Part shown: in pieces, positions 23,635 to 34,310 of the stretch
Layout: each line of letters begins with the position of its first letter
Position numbering within the stretch: the stretch's first letter is position 1
Assembly (NCBI GenBank): GCA_950106755.1
Contig: OX467083.1
Location: 1,587,501-1,651,500 of the forward strand
DNA length: 64,000 nucleotides
From: Climacium dendroides
Taxonomy: Eukaryota; Streptophyta; Bryopsida; Hypnales; Climaciaceae
Direction of reading: 5' to 3'
Made by a program: the position numbers and the translations under genes
Notes under the pieces: model-generated
Databases searched by the model: none
What the model saw: only the letters and a program-made list of their open reading frames with translations
Told to the model about the DNA's origin: nothing

Positions 23635-26164
23635 ATGGGTTTTTCGGTTGCGAGCATTCACGCTTGTTGCGGGTTGAGAGCTCGTTCATGGGAAACCCTC
23701 TCATGTATTGCGAGGTCCGAGTCGCCTAGAAACAACGGTATCTGCTTGTGTGTGAATTCCCGCAGTGAGCATGATGTTAGGGTTAGTGGTGGTAAGGTTG
23801 CCGTCACTATAATTCGAAGCGGTCGGAGAGCTGCTAGGGCAGTGAGGGTGAATGCGTCGGCGGAGGGGAGAGATGGCTGGTCGCCGATATCGCTCGACGA
23901 TGTATGTCGTCGACTCCATTTGTGCTTTTTTGAGGTACGAGAGGAAATTGCAGAGGGTGTGCAAGAAAATGCTTACTCTCAGCAATCGAATGTGTTTCTT
24001 CACTCGTTTCTTGCTTGACTGAATTCTATCTTAAGTAGTATAGATTTGTGTGCGAAATGGTGTGCAAGAAATTGCTTACTCTCAGCAATCGAAATGTCCC
24101 TTCACGTATTTCTTGCCTGACTGAACCCTTTCTCAAGTGGTACAGATTTATTTGTGTGCATAGTGGTATTGAAGAAAATGCTTACTCTCAGCAATCGATG
24201 TGTATCTTTACTCGTTTCTTGCTTGACATTGAATTTTCTCTGAAATGGTACAGATTTGTGTGCAAAACATGGGACGGTCAGCAGGACAAGCATTGTATGA
24301 ATTCGTCTGTGCTGCTGTTGATGCATTCATGGCAGGGTATACATTCGACAAGCTGAATCTGCAGATGTCCGTAGGTACTTCGGACCCTGTGTTTGAATTG
24401 TAGATCTGACTAGTATTTGCAGTGGTTTGAAGTCTTTGAAATGAGCGAGTCTGAATGCACCGTGCTGTACTATCTCAAGCATGTGTCTACCCTGGAATGG
24501 TATTGTGAAGGCAGGGCCAAAGCAAGGCTGGAAAACGGACTGGCAGACGACTGAGTAGATATTAGAAGTCTAGTTCTGATCTGTTTGCATTAGAAATATG
24601 TTGAATTCTGAACTCTCTTCAAAGGGACAGTCGTGTTTCATGTGTTCCGTTTCTCGGTAAGAATGTCGCAATTGGGACCTTCCTTGCAGCATGCATGGCA
24701 CCCCATGGAGGATGTCTCTAATTGGGACATTCCCCAGCCAAGGTCCTCGTTGCTGCTTGTGTGCCTAAATCTTGCATAACAGTGTTTTTGTCTCACCCGT
24801 TACCGAAATTCTCCAGAGCATGTGTGACTCAGGGATGAGGGGGTTTCATAAAATATTTCCTGTGGCAGCATGGTGCAGGTGGTATTGAAGAGTTTAAGAT
24901 GGAAAATGCGGGTTATCGATTGACTGCTTCTGAGGAATATTATCGAATACAGTGGTTGAGCACGGTACGCACCAGACTGCAGAAAAACAATCAGTTGAAT
25001 CGACCTTTGACATTGAGCAGAGAGTGATCTCTGTTTGTCATATGATGTGATGTACGCTGAAATTTAGAGGATTATGTTGAATGCCGGGTAACGTCTACTG
25101 TAAAGTAGTTGAATCTAAATCCGACACGTTCTGTACTGAGCATAGTTCCTACTATGTTCAATTCATTCTTAGTAGGGATTGACAGGCGAATCCAACGCAA
25201 TGACGTATCTATTGTTTGGACACCGCATGCAATAGGTATGAGAATTCAAAGTTATTTTGGTAGGTGACCTTGACTGACTCAAAATGTCTAATATCCAGGT
25301 GCTGTAAATTCTCACAATCAATATGTACCTATAGTCCATGATTTTTCGGTGTCGGAAATTGGATGCTGACTTAATTGGATTCTTAGCTTTCTTCTAAGTG
25401 ATAATGCGATAATAGTAATGGATTAAACAATTTTTTGCATCATTTTTTTGACATCTTGGACATGGGGCTTTCTCTTTGATGTGAGTTGTCCTTGTCATGG
25501 GCTGCAGATCTATGTGACATTGCAGATGATAAAGTTCGCGGACAATGAAGCATCGAGATCCTTTGTCACCGAGAACCTACAGCTTGTACAGATTATTCAC
25601 GTAAGTTCTTGGTGTGAACCTCCCGTACTTCTCGTAACTCTAGTTTCAATGTTTTTGGGGTCGCATGGAAGGTCTGGTTTCAGTAGGGTGTGATGTACGT
25701 AGCGTACTGCTTGGCAACCTGCAATGGTAGAAATGATTCTAACGAGCGGGCTTTCCTAGCTTGGAGAAATGACAGCGAACTCTGGAAGGGCAACGGCATG
25801 GTGAAGAGCAGGTGAGTGACTTCGCCCTACCTAGCAATTTATTTAGGTGTATACCCATGGTATGCGAGTCATATGCCTAGTGACGCTGTCGAACACCGAC
25901 TGATTGTGATAAGACAAGACTTCCTGAGCTTCTGAGTTTCCAAGTAAGGTTATGTAGGATCCCTAAACGTTTTCGTATCATCTACCTCAGCTGATTTCTG
26001 ATTCACAGTGTTCAATGTAACTTGTGTAGAGCTTTGTGAAGTTTGATAGAGGTCTGGCTACCAAAGGAGCATCTGGGGGTGCTGTGTCCGAGAGGCTTGT
26101 GATTTCACCCCAATGGGTGCCGGTCACCCAGATTGTACTCTTGACCATGAAGGTGAGTTGTTAA
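23635..26164 (+). CDS. Eight-exon gene, probably plastid-targeted, family unknown
   Basis: Exons by phase matching: 23635-23934, 24254-24370, 24423-24504, 24879-24964, 25508-25600, 25644-25671, 25760-25811 and 26032-26152. They sum to 879 bases (293 codons) without a stop. Reading on past 26152 stops at 26164, unless a further intron begins at AAG|GTGAGT. The first 75 residues are Ser/Arg/Ala-rich and poor in acids, ending VRVNASAEGRDGWSP, which resembles a chloroplast transit peptide and cleavage region. The mature part includes GQALYEFVCAAVDAFMAGY, KMENAGYRLTASEEYYRIQW, FADNEASRSFVTENLQLVQI and ERLVISPQWVPVTQIVLLTM. The donors at 24505 (T|GTGAAG) and 25672 are weak. No family is recognised. 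Intron 1 contains three tandem copies of the exon 2 acceptor region. Confidence 0.55.
23957..24271 (+). repeat. Three tandem ~105-bp copies spanning a splice acceptor
   Basis: Copies begin near 23957, 24060 and 24165. Each starts '(gtgtgc/tattg)aagaaa(a/t)tgcttactctcagcaatcg', continues with 'tttcttgc(t/c)tgac', and ends at a 't(a/g)ta(t/c)agattt...gtgtgc' block that forms the AG acceptor of exon 2 in the third copy. Periods are 103-106 bases. Confidence 0.75.
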
Positions 26165-27070
26165 GATGCTGAGCTAGACGGTGCATTAGGTGTTTCGTAA
26201 TAGTGGTAAACTGCAGCTTGGTAGAGGCTTTTGTGTTTCATTTCAAGTGACTTTGTATTGGCTTGTAAGGACTACTGCACCCAAAATTGTAGTTACTGTG
26301 GACACTACTAATTATGAAGAAGTTGCTTTCCTTTGTATTTTGAAGACTTTGCAACGCTCAGATAATTTGTGACCCAGTAATTTCAAATTCACAGTAATTA
26401 CAAGTATTAGTATCATGGCCATGGATTCCTTTTCTTACCAGGAAAATTATTTGTTTCGGATGCAGGTTGTAAATGAAAATCGATAGTCCCAGGACTCACT
26501 AGAAGAGGTGTGCTTATTGAACAAAACTTTCGAGATCATTTCTTTTGTAGTAAGAAGCTACAATATACTCCAGATAGACGACTTAAATTGCAAAAGAAGT
26601 TGCAAAGTACTCTTTACTCGTAGCATCAGTTGGCATCTTAAAAGTATTGAAGAGTCCCCGCGGTTGGTTTTTTATGTTCCCATTTTTTATGTTCCCATTT
26701 TAGAGTTCTGAGGTTTTAGGGAAGGCCCTCAAAACTCGAGTGGTTTGAGACACTCATCTGAAATCTTCAGTCTGGAATCTATACTGATTTGATTTTAGAT
26801 CCTAGAGTTTAGGCTATGAGGTTCCGTTGGGAACCCATCAGAGCACTTCTAATTCCAAATCTTCAGCACTTGATTGGGTGGCACAATGGATGTCACCAAA
26901 ATAATGAATATGACGAACATGAAGTTTCAAAACTGTACTTGCAGATTGGTTTTGTCTGAAAACAGAATATACATAAATGTTTCAAACTAAGGTTAGCCCT
27001 GTTGAGAGAGAGAGATAGTGGGAAGGCCTACTATAAAACATTCACTTGGGAGTTTTGGGTCTTTGGATAT
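26165..27070. other. Downstream of the plastid-protein gene, possible 3' exon
   Basis: An open stretch after CTGCAG at about 26216 (LGRGFCVSFQ and onward to 26372) could be one more exon of the preceding gene in the right phase, but its composition is not clearly coding. The remainder is AT-rich with nothing recognised. Confidence 0.25.
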
Positions 27071-27074
27071 ATTC

Positions 27075-27200
27075 ACTGTCCTCAAAGCTACTCATCCACC
27101 TTTCTCCAATAATTTAAGAATATGAAATTGTACAAAATCTAGCCTAATAACCTAATTGAGGCTTCAAAAATTATGCACATCCTTTTGAGCTTCAATTCAT
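27075..27200. repeat. Dispersed repeat, direct copy at 32.54-32.66 kb
   Basis: The block 'cactgtcctcaaagctactc', 'tctccaataa', 'gaatatgaa', 'ttgtacaaaa' and 'gaggcttcaaaaa' is present in the same order at about 32535-32660. The copies are about 5.45 kb apart. Confidence 0.6.
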
Positions 27201-27911
27201 TTCAAGAAAATATTTTGTAGTGACTACTTTTGCATATGGTTTTCACTAAGAGGATAAATCTATATGGTAGGAGAAAGAAATGAGATGCTCCATCTTCTTG
27301 CTATGTGAACATAGGTCTTTGTTGGAAGTGGACACTCTAAAAATTGAAGTCTCTATTCATGTAAAAGAAATTCAATATAATCCTTAATCGAGTTGTTGAA
27401 GGGTTAGAATTTAGACCAGAGCTTTGAAATTCATTTTTATGAGATCACCTTGTAGGCAAACTAGTGCTACCTTTCAAAGTCCAAGTGACTATATACTAGT
27501 AGTTTGAGTTGGGTTTTTTCTTGGAGAAACTATTACTTTGAATGAGAAAAATCTTGGTGAACTTTAATTTTGCATAGTTATGTTAATGGCGATGTGCTAG
27601 TTTAGTTTAAAGCAAAAATGGTGACATTCTAAAAACATAAATGGTAGTGCACACCTTACATTTTACCATCAATGGAGCATACCATCACTAGCCATTATAC
27701 CTCACCCCACAAAAGCTAGGCTACCTAGATGTTTGAAACTTGTGATGTCTATCATACGACTTTTGAGCCTAATTCTTTGTAGTCTCGATCAACCTTGCTC
27801 TCTGTGGTTGCTTTCTTATTGTGTGACAAAGATTCTACTTCATTGTCTTCCCTTCACTTGCATCAAGTACCTCCAAATCAAAGTTATTGGCATCTTTTGA
27901 TGAATCAGAGA

Positions 27912-28115
27912 AGGCAATCAAAGGTGACTTTGAACTTTAAAATCTTATATCCCTTAATCCACTTCATGATCTAGGTGTCATGGTTGCATCAAAAGACACA
28001 ATTTTATGAAGCAAAGCAATCAAAGGAGACTTATAACTTAAAACATGTATGTCCCTTGATTTGCTTGACAATCTTGGTGTCATGATTGTGTCAATTATGA
28101 CACCAATTTTATTAG
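27912..28115. repeat. Two-copy tandem repeat, ~104-bp period
   Basis: Copies start at 'gcaatcaaagg' (27913 and 28017). Both continue with 'gactt...aactt', 'tcccttgat'-like and '(t/g)gtgtcat(g)gttg(c/t)' blocks. Non-coding, AT-rich. Confidence 0.5.
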
Positions 28116-28199
28116 TGTCAACATATTTCAAATTGCTCATAGAGTCACTAGAGTGACGGATAATCTTCAAAACTATTAGACTTTGCTTCTAAAACATTA

Positions 28200-29870
28200 G
28201 GAAATTGACTATCAAAGACGGAAGGACTATTGGAAGAGGTTGTCCCAAACCAATATTGCATGTATATGCAATGTAAGTGTGTAATGTTGCCTTTTGTCAT
28301 GCATTCTCCACCATAGAATTTGTTAGCTTCTTCTCCTTATACACTGTCACAAAATGTTCTTTCGAACAATTCTTTTCAATGCCTTGTTTGTATTGAGTTC
28401 ATCCAATCTATCATCATTGGAATTCATGGCATAAAATACAATACATACATACAATTGTTGACAAAACAAAGCACTAGTGTGAAAACTTACAATACTTAAA
28501 GGCAAAATAGGCAAAGCACTATGAATAGTCAAAGTACTAAGAAAACAAAGCACTATAGTGAAGACTAAGAATTGAGAGGGCAAGCATGCAATCTATACGC
28601 AATTAGAACTTAAAAGTAGCAAATATGGAGTGTAGTGAAGAACAATGATGACAAAGTGGTATCCTTAAAGTAGCAAAGTGTTCATGGCCAAGCGGTGCTT
28701 ATAAGGCAAAATCTTCATCCCTCTCTACTACTAAATTAGGGTTTTTCAAAACCTAATGGCAAAATCTTCTTTATCCAAGACACCCTATCAATCAATACAT
28801 GACTAACTACAACAAACAACATTAGCAAATTGATGCACATGTGGCTACTATAGTATTGCCTTGAATTCAAGTCCTCAAAGGAGATTGGGCAATGGAAATG
28901 AAACATGCACACGTATTGGATTAGGCAAGTGAATAAGAGATTGCAAGGACTTTGGAATCCAACCAACAAGCCCTAGCTGCACAACAAGAAAAGTCCATCA
29001 AACAAGCCCTGCAAAGGAAGATGGAAAAATAGAACCGCTTTAAGGCCAATGAGATCGTTAAAAATAGAATAAATAAGAGTGATCAAATTTTGAACATGCT
29101 AGAGTTTTTCTTGATGAGGATTCATTTGCTAGTATTTTAAGGAAAATAGAATTGTGTGCTGTCCATTTTGGTCACAAATCTATAAATCAAGAATGCAATT
29201 TACTATTGAATTGGGCGCCTAAACCTCAAAGAAGTTTTGAAACTCCAAAGTCACCCACTAATATGGAGTCTTTAGAAGTCAATTTTGGAATTAATTTCTT
29301 TTGATGGATAACCCTTTTGTAAAGAAATTGAACCTTAAATAGGCTGTCTAAGTCAACGGGCACCTTATTAAAAATAAACAAATAAATAAAATAAAATGAC
29401 ATTATCTTACATAAATCCTAACATGTCGTGATTAATTAATTTGAAAAACCAAAGAAAAATGATATCAATGGCAAATTCACAACTAATGTCCATTCTCCAT
29501 AGACTCTACTTCCTTATCCATCAACTACAAGAGTGCTAATGGTAGTTCCATTTTCAAAGGTTCCTAACTCCAATTACAAGAGTCCTAATTATTTATTGAG
29601 AACTCCAATAATTTGCAGAGTTCTAGTAATTCTTGCTTGGCTTATTGGGGGGCATAGTCATAATTCCATGATAGTAACATTTTTCTTTTTTTAGATAGCT
29701 CAAAAAAATATGGGCAATTCAAAAAAATATAAACAAGCCATTGTTTAAGATTTGGAAATCCTAATTGGTTTGTTTTTAAGATTTTGATACCTAGTCATCA
29801 CATTTTTAGGATTTTGAAACCCTAGCCACCACTTCTTTGGACTCTTCTTCCTTGCTTTTTATTATCTTTT
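28200..29870. other. AT-rich intergenic DNA, no gene seen
   Basis: Short ORFs only. A block near 29140-29195 ('aaaatagaattgtgtgctgt', 'ggtcacaaatct') resembles 5645-5700, marking another low-copy dispersed repeat. Confidence 0.35.
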
Positions 29871-29874
29871 ACCT

Positions 29875-30230
29875 CTTTTTTTCTTTTTCTTTTCTTTTTT
29901 TTTTCTTTTTTTTTCTTTTTTTTTCTTTTTTTTTCTTTTTAATTGTTACCTTTTGTTTCTCTTTAGTTCATACTTTAACTCTTTCTTCTTATTTCTCTTT
30001 AGTTCATGCTTCTTGTTGCATTTAAGTCCTTTTTCCTTCTTGAATTTTAACTCTTTCTTCTTGTTGTTTCTTAGTTCATTCTTTTTGTAGCTTCTTTGTT
30101 CTTGTTTATTGTTTTCTTTTGTTGTTTTTTAATTCTTACTTCTTGTTTCTTCTTATTGAATCTTAACACTCATTTCTTATTGTTTCTTATTGCATCTTAA
30201 CTCTTGCTTGTTGTTATGTTGTAGCACTTG
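29875..30230. repeat. T-rich microsatellite and degenerate pyrimidine array
   Basis: Runs of eight to nine T separated by single C occupy about 29875-29942. They are followed by a degenerate array of 'cttcttgtttctt...ttagttcat/aactcttt' units to about 30225. The open frame across it is low-complexity (Phe-rich) and not regarded as a gene. Confidence 0.6.
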
Positions 30231-30659
30231 CCTTTTTTTTCTTCTTATTCCCTCCATCACCATTGTTATTCTTCCTACTTTAAACGTGTGCTACATATTT
30301 TGTATTGTTGTAAGTTTTTGAAGATTGATTTTTATAATTCATTTACTAAAAATTAACCTTTCATTTCTTTAATTGAATATGCAGATATTGAAAGTTGAAA
30401 CAAAATCATTAGAGTCTACTTGCAACCCAATAGAGTCATCTTTAAATTATTGTAAGGAAAATAAGCCCTATTGGCTTATGTGAATAATTCATTGTAATAT
30501 ATATTGTTTTGTATTGGTGACTAATAAATGTCATTGAAGAGAGTTATATTTTTTCTTGCATTCTCCCTCTTTAATATGATTGTTTCTTGTATATCTCTAA
30601 AATCATATGTATTCATTTTTAACTACACAAAGTCTTTTATTTAGCTGTTAAATCATCTT

Positions 30660-31195
30660 GATGTATGATTGCAATATGTCATATTCATGAAAAATGCATG
30701 AAAAATGTGATTGTAGTTTGTAACTGAAGCTCTTCTGGACTTCAATCATCCTATACTTACAAATTTAAGAAATGTGATTCTTAATCATTCAAAATATCAC
30801 TTATTTGAGATATATTTCATAATATATATTGAAAATATAAGTAGCTATAGTCATATAATGCTCATAGATATGCATATTAAAATGTGAATTTGCACTTCCC
30901 AAAAACATGATTGCAATCAATTATAAAATTACCAGTGACATCCATATAAATTACTACATTGATCAAAAATATGACTCATAAGAGTCATATTCACATCAAT
31001 ATAAAAAATAGCTCATGAAATTCATATTCCACATTGTCCAAAAATATGATTTAAGATAATTATTTTTAACATTAGCAAAAACATTTAACTCACTATAGTC
31101 ATATGCCACGTCAGCCAAAATATGATTCAACACAACCATATTCCATGTTAGCCAAAAATATGATTACAAGAAGTCATGTGCCACATAAAAAAAAA
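30660..31195. repeat. Degenerate array of AAATATGA-containing ~40-50-bp units
   Basis: The unit 'catattcca(c/t)(a/g)tt(g)(t/g)(c)caaaaatatga(t/c)t' recurs, for example near 30943, 31020, 31095, 31130 and 31165, with poor spacing regularity. The motif is partly self-complementary (TCATATT versus AATATGA). Non-coding. Confidence 0.45.
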
Positions 31196-32534
31196 TTGTT
31201 TGCTTGGGCATCTAAAGAAAAAGTCAAGCCCTCATGGATAGTCAAAGTATACACCACATTGATAAAATATAGTTAATTATAACTAATTATATCCCCAAAT
31301 CCATATGACTGCCACTATATGATGTCTAAAGCAACTTGTTGATAATGGCTAGATACATCCATATCGCGAATTATTTAAAGTAATTTTTGTGAATCATATT
31401 TTTTGATTTTATGACTTACTACAATCATATTTTGCAATCATAAAACACCATTTTTGTTGTAGTGTATGTCAAGATATAAAGGATTAACATGAATATTTAT
31501 TCTCCAAAGGATAGTCTCTAGGACAAGATCCAAAGTACCTTGCACTAGTGCTCCAATTACCTTGAGTACACTTGAACACCTACTTAGAAGGTTACAAGTT
31601 TTTTTAAAATTGAACTACCACCCTATGTGACAAGAACAATGAGATGCAACAATATGTTTAGTTCAAAGTGTGAACTTGAAGAACATCATTCGAAGAACAT
31701 TGGGATGCAACTATAGGTTGACAACCTTGAGGTTTTCTAAATTTATTTCAAGTTTATTACAATTATATTATGTTTGGTAATGTGACTTTCTAAATAATGA
31801 TATCTTCACTATTTCTGTTTGACATTGTCTTTGCTAATTAATGGATAGGATACTAGTTGCAAGATGACTAATCTAGATGCTCAAATTTTTGATTGAATTT
31901 ACTATCTGTATATAGTTAAAAACTTTAGCTACCAAAGAAATTGGGCCCATTGTTGAATGGACAAAGAATCAAAAGAAATTAAAGCAAAATTTTGCAATGT
32001 TAAACTCCAACTTCAATTGAAGTTTATAGTTCAATCTAGTCAATCTAATCAACTACCACACTAGATCACATTTCAAATTGGACAATCAACTATTGCATGT
32101 GATCAAGCTTATCCGAGAGATTGAAAACCATTATCAATCTTCCATTACTACTAAACTAATTCAAATAAAATTTACAAATCATAGATTCTAAGGGATTGTT
32201 TTGAAATGATGAATACATCCAAATATGCAAGACTATCTCTCACAATACAAAGCACACCCCCAATCGCCTTAGACCAACCTAGACAATCACCATACACAAG
32301 GATCATATACACTACTGACTTCACAAAATATTGATATAACATATGCCTTAGTTTGATGTACATATAGAATTTTTATGTTGAGGAATTTTTTTAGAATTCA
32401 ATTTTTTTGGAATTCATGATTGTGCCAATAAGATGGCCATTCCAAACTTTGTGAAATGGAACCATTCTCATGCCCTAAACCCACTAATTGTGTGTCCTGT
32501 AGGCCATTTGGGCTTGGACAACCCTAAAGCAATC
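31196..32534. other. AT-rich intergenic DNA, no gene seen
   Basis: No domain-bearing ORF or defined repeat boundaries were found. Confidence 0.35.
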
Positions 32535-32660
32535 CACTGTCCTCAAAGCTACTCATCCACTTCTCTCCAATAAATTTAAAGAATATGAATTTGTACAAAA
32601 ACTAACCTAACCGAGGCTTCAAAAAATCTGTACGTCCCTCTGAGCTATAATTTTGCATCT
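32535..32660. repeat. Second copy of the 27.1-kb dispersed repeat
   Basis: Direct-orientation partner of 27075-27200; similarity is roughly 80-85 percent by eye. Flanking sequences differ, so these are independent copies or the remains of terminal repeats around 5.4 kb of AT-rich DNA. Confidence 0.6.
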
Positions 32661-32997
32661 AATTTGCTCTAATCAGAGAGTATTGCACAAATATGATCAT
32701 CACCATTTTGCATTAAAAAGGGTACCACCCATGTAGACAAAGAATGTCATGTGAGCCACTTGGAGCTCACCATGAACTGAGCATCACTTTCTTTACAAAT
32801 CGGCTATCCCTCCGAAGAAATCGACTCCAAAATCGACCTGTAGTGGGCGAATTTAGGGTTTCGAAACTTCTTTGAGGTCAGATGAATCATGCTGTGCCCA
32901 ATTCGGTAGCAAATTTGCCGACCTGTTTGTGGAGGTTTGCGATCCTCTGATCGAAATTCGCTGCAACATCTGCCATCAAGACTGAAAATCGAGAGTG

Positions 32998-33399
32998 CTA
33001 CAAGAATTTGCTCAGCCAGGCCTTCCAGCTGCTCATCGCATTGACCAGCTTCGGATAGGCACCCGCGCTGTCCTCCTCCTCGAGAATGGAACTGCAAGGC
33101 GCACTGCGAAACTGTTCACGCAGCAACGTCTGCACTTCCAGTCTGCCGTCGGATTTTTCCTTGATGGTGATGCGCTCGTAGTCGCAGCAGTCGTCCGAGT
33201 TCAGAAACAGCTGGTTGGCGGCGTCGCTCTTGTCCTGCACTAGAAACTCCTGGTACGTCCAGTTCACGTCGATTTGCATCCGGTACTCGCCGCCCACTTT
33301 CACACTGGTCAGTCGGGCGTAGCAGTGCTGATTGCCCGCTTTCATGGTGAGCCCTTGCTTTGTGTTGTTCACGATCACCGTCGTCACCTTGGTGTCCAT
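32998..33399 (-). CDS. Small conserved protein, paralog of the 59.2-kb gene
   Basis: Intronless frame of 133 residues from ATG at 33399 (MDTKVTTVIVN) to TAG at 32998. An in-frame ATG at 33411 would add four residues; homology to the paralog starts at MDTK. The two proteins are about 88 percent identical, with a nearly invariant core (VNWTYQEFLVQDKSD, LNSDDCCDYERITIKEKSDG, LEVQTLLREQFRSAPCSSIL) and a C-terminal SSWKAWLSKF. No signal peptide or membrane segment is apparent. The paralog is inverted relative to this copy, 26 kb away. The core looks like a small beta-rich domain; I do not recognise a named family and infer a cytosolic protein of unknown role. Confidence 0.8.
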   Translation of the reverse strand: MDTKVTTVIVNNTKQGLTMKAGNQHCYARLTSVKVGGEYRMQIDVNWTYQEFLVQDKSDAANQLFLNSDDCCDYERITIKEKSDGRLEVQTLLREQFRSAPCSSILEEEDSAGAYPKLVNAMSSWKAWLSKFL

Positions 33400-33661
33400 C
33401 ATGCGAGACATCAAATCACTGACTACTCTTCAATTCTGAGCTAAAACGAACTACAGTAGCGGCAAGGTCGAAATTTGCACTTGAGCTGTGGTCGACTAAA
33501 TGAATCGCAATTGATAACAGCAAGCGGAGCCCTGTCTGTGGAAATGAAAGTATAAAAGCCGAGATGGAATTGAATCGCTTCACAACTGAGGTATAAAGAT
33601 AACTTCTCCGAGAAAATGTCCGTGTGATCCATATCACTTGGCTGTGAAGGCCTTATAATGT

Positions 33662-33678
33662 TGAAATGCCGGCAGAAA
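33662..33678 (-). promoter_or_regulatory. 17-bp motif shared with the NFS1 promoter
   Basis: TGAAATGCCGGCAGAAA occurs here and identically at 41143-41159. The sites are 263 and 282 bases upstream of minus-strand start codons. In both places an AAACCCTAG telo-box follows farther upstream (33764-33772 and 41183-41191). Confidence 0.45.
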
Positions 33679-33779
33679 GCGCGCAAACGACACGAGAATC
33701 AGTGCAGCGAGGGGCAGGCGCAAACGCGGGTCGGCGATGCAGATTCCTGGTAATCCGTCCGTGAAACCCTAGCGTAGAG

Positions 33780-34310
33780 GAAAGGGCCTTCCTGGATGCT
33801 TCGGCCTATGTCGGCGTTGACCTGGTAAAGGAAACCGGCCTCAATTCACTTGTTTGTCTTGGCAGACAAATCATCCATTTTTTATCATCCACAGTCTTGC
33901 TTAAAAATAGTAAACTTCATCCATGTATTGGCGAACCACATATTTTTTTTAAATGTTTTGGACGATTTTATCCACTTCCTTCTTTCTTTCTAATGTAAAG
34001 GAACTAAGTTCAAAAATGAAGTAAATTTTTAAAATTGCTCGCTAAAAAAACTTTCAATGTCACAAATAGCCCAAGCAACCTAGCTCCAATTCAATGATCT
34101 AAAGTAGAAAGATCTACTCTATTGTCATAGGGGCAATATTTGTTTGATAGGTCTCATTATAACTTTTTAAATTATATTCAAATTTCAATGTAATATTTGT
34201 GTTACATGAAACTATATATTATCTATCAATGTGAAAAATCTCTATTAGTATAATAATAAATTTAGCTTTCATGTAATTGATTGATAAATTTTTTATAAAT
34301 TTTTAAATTT
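33780..34310. other. AT-rich spacer, no gene seen
   Basis: Lies between the small-gene promoter and a large inverted repeat. Nothing recognised. Confidence 0.35.

Noticed and set aside
29837..30025. Phe/Leu-rich 62-residue ORF
   Set aside because: Translation of a T-rich microsatellite; low complexity with no other coding signal.
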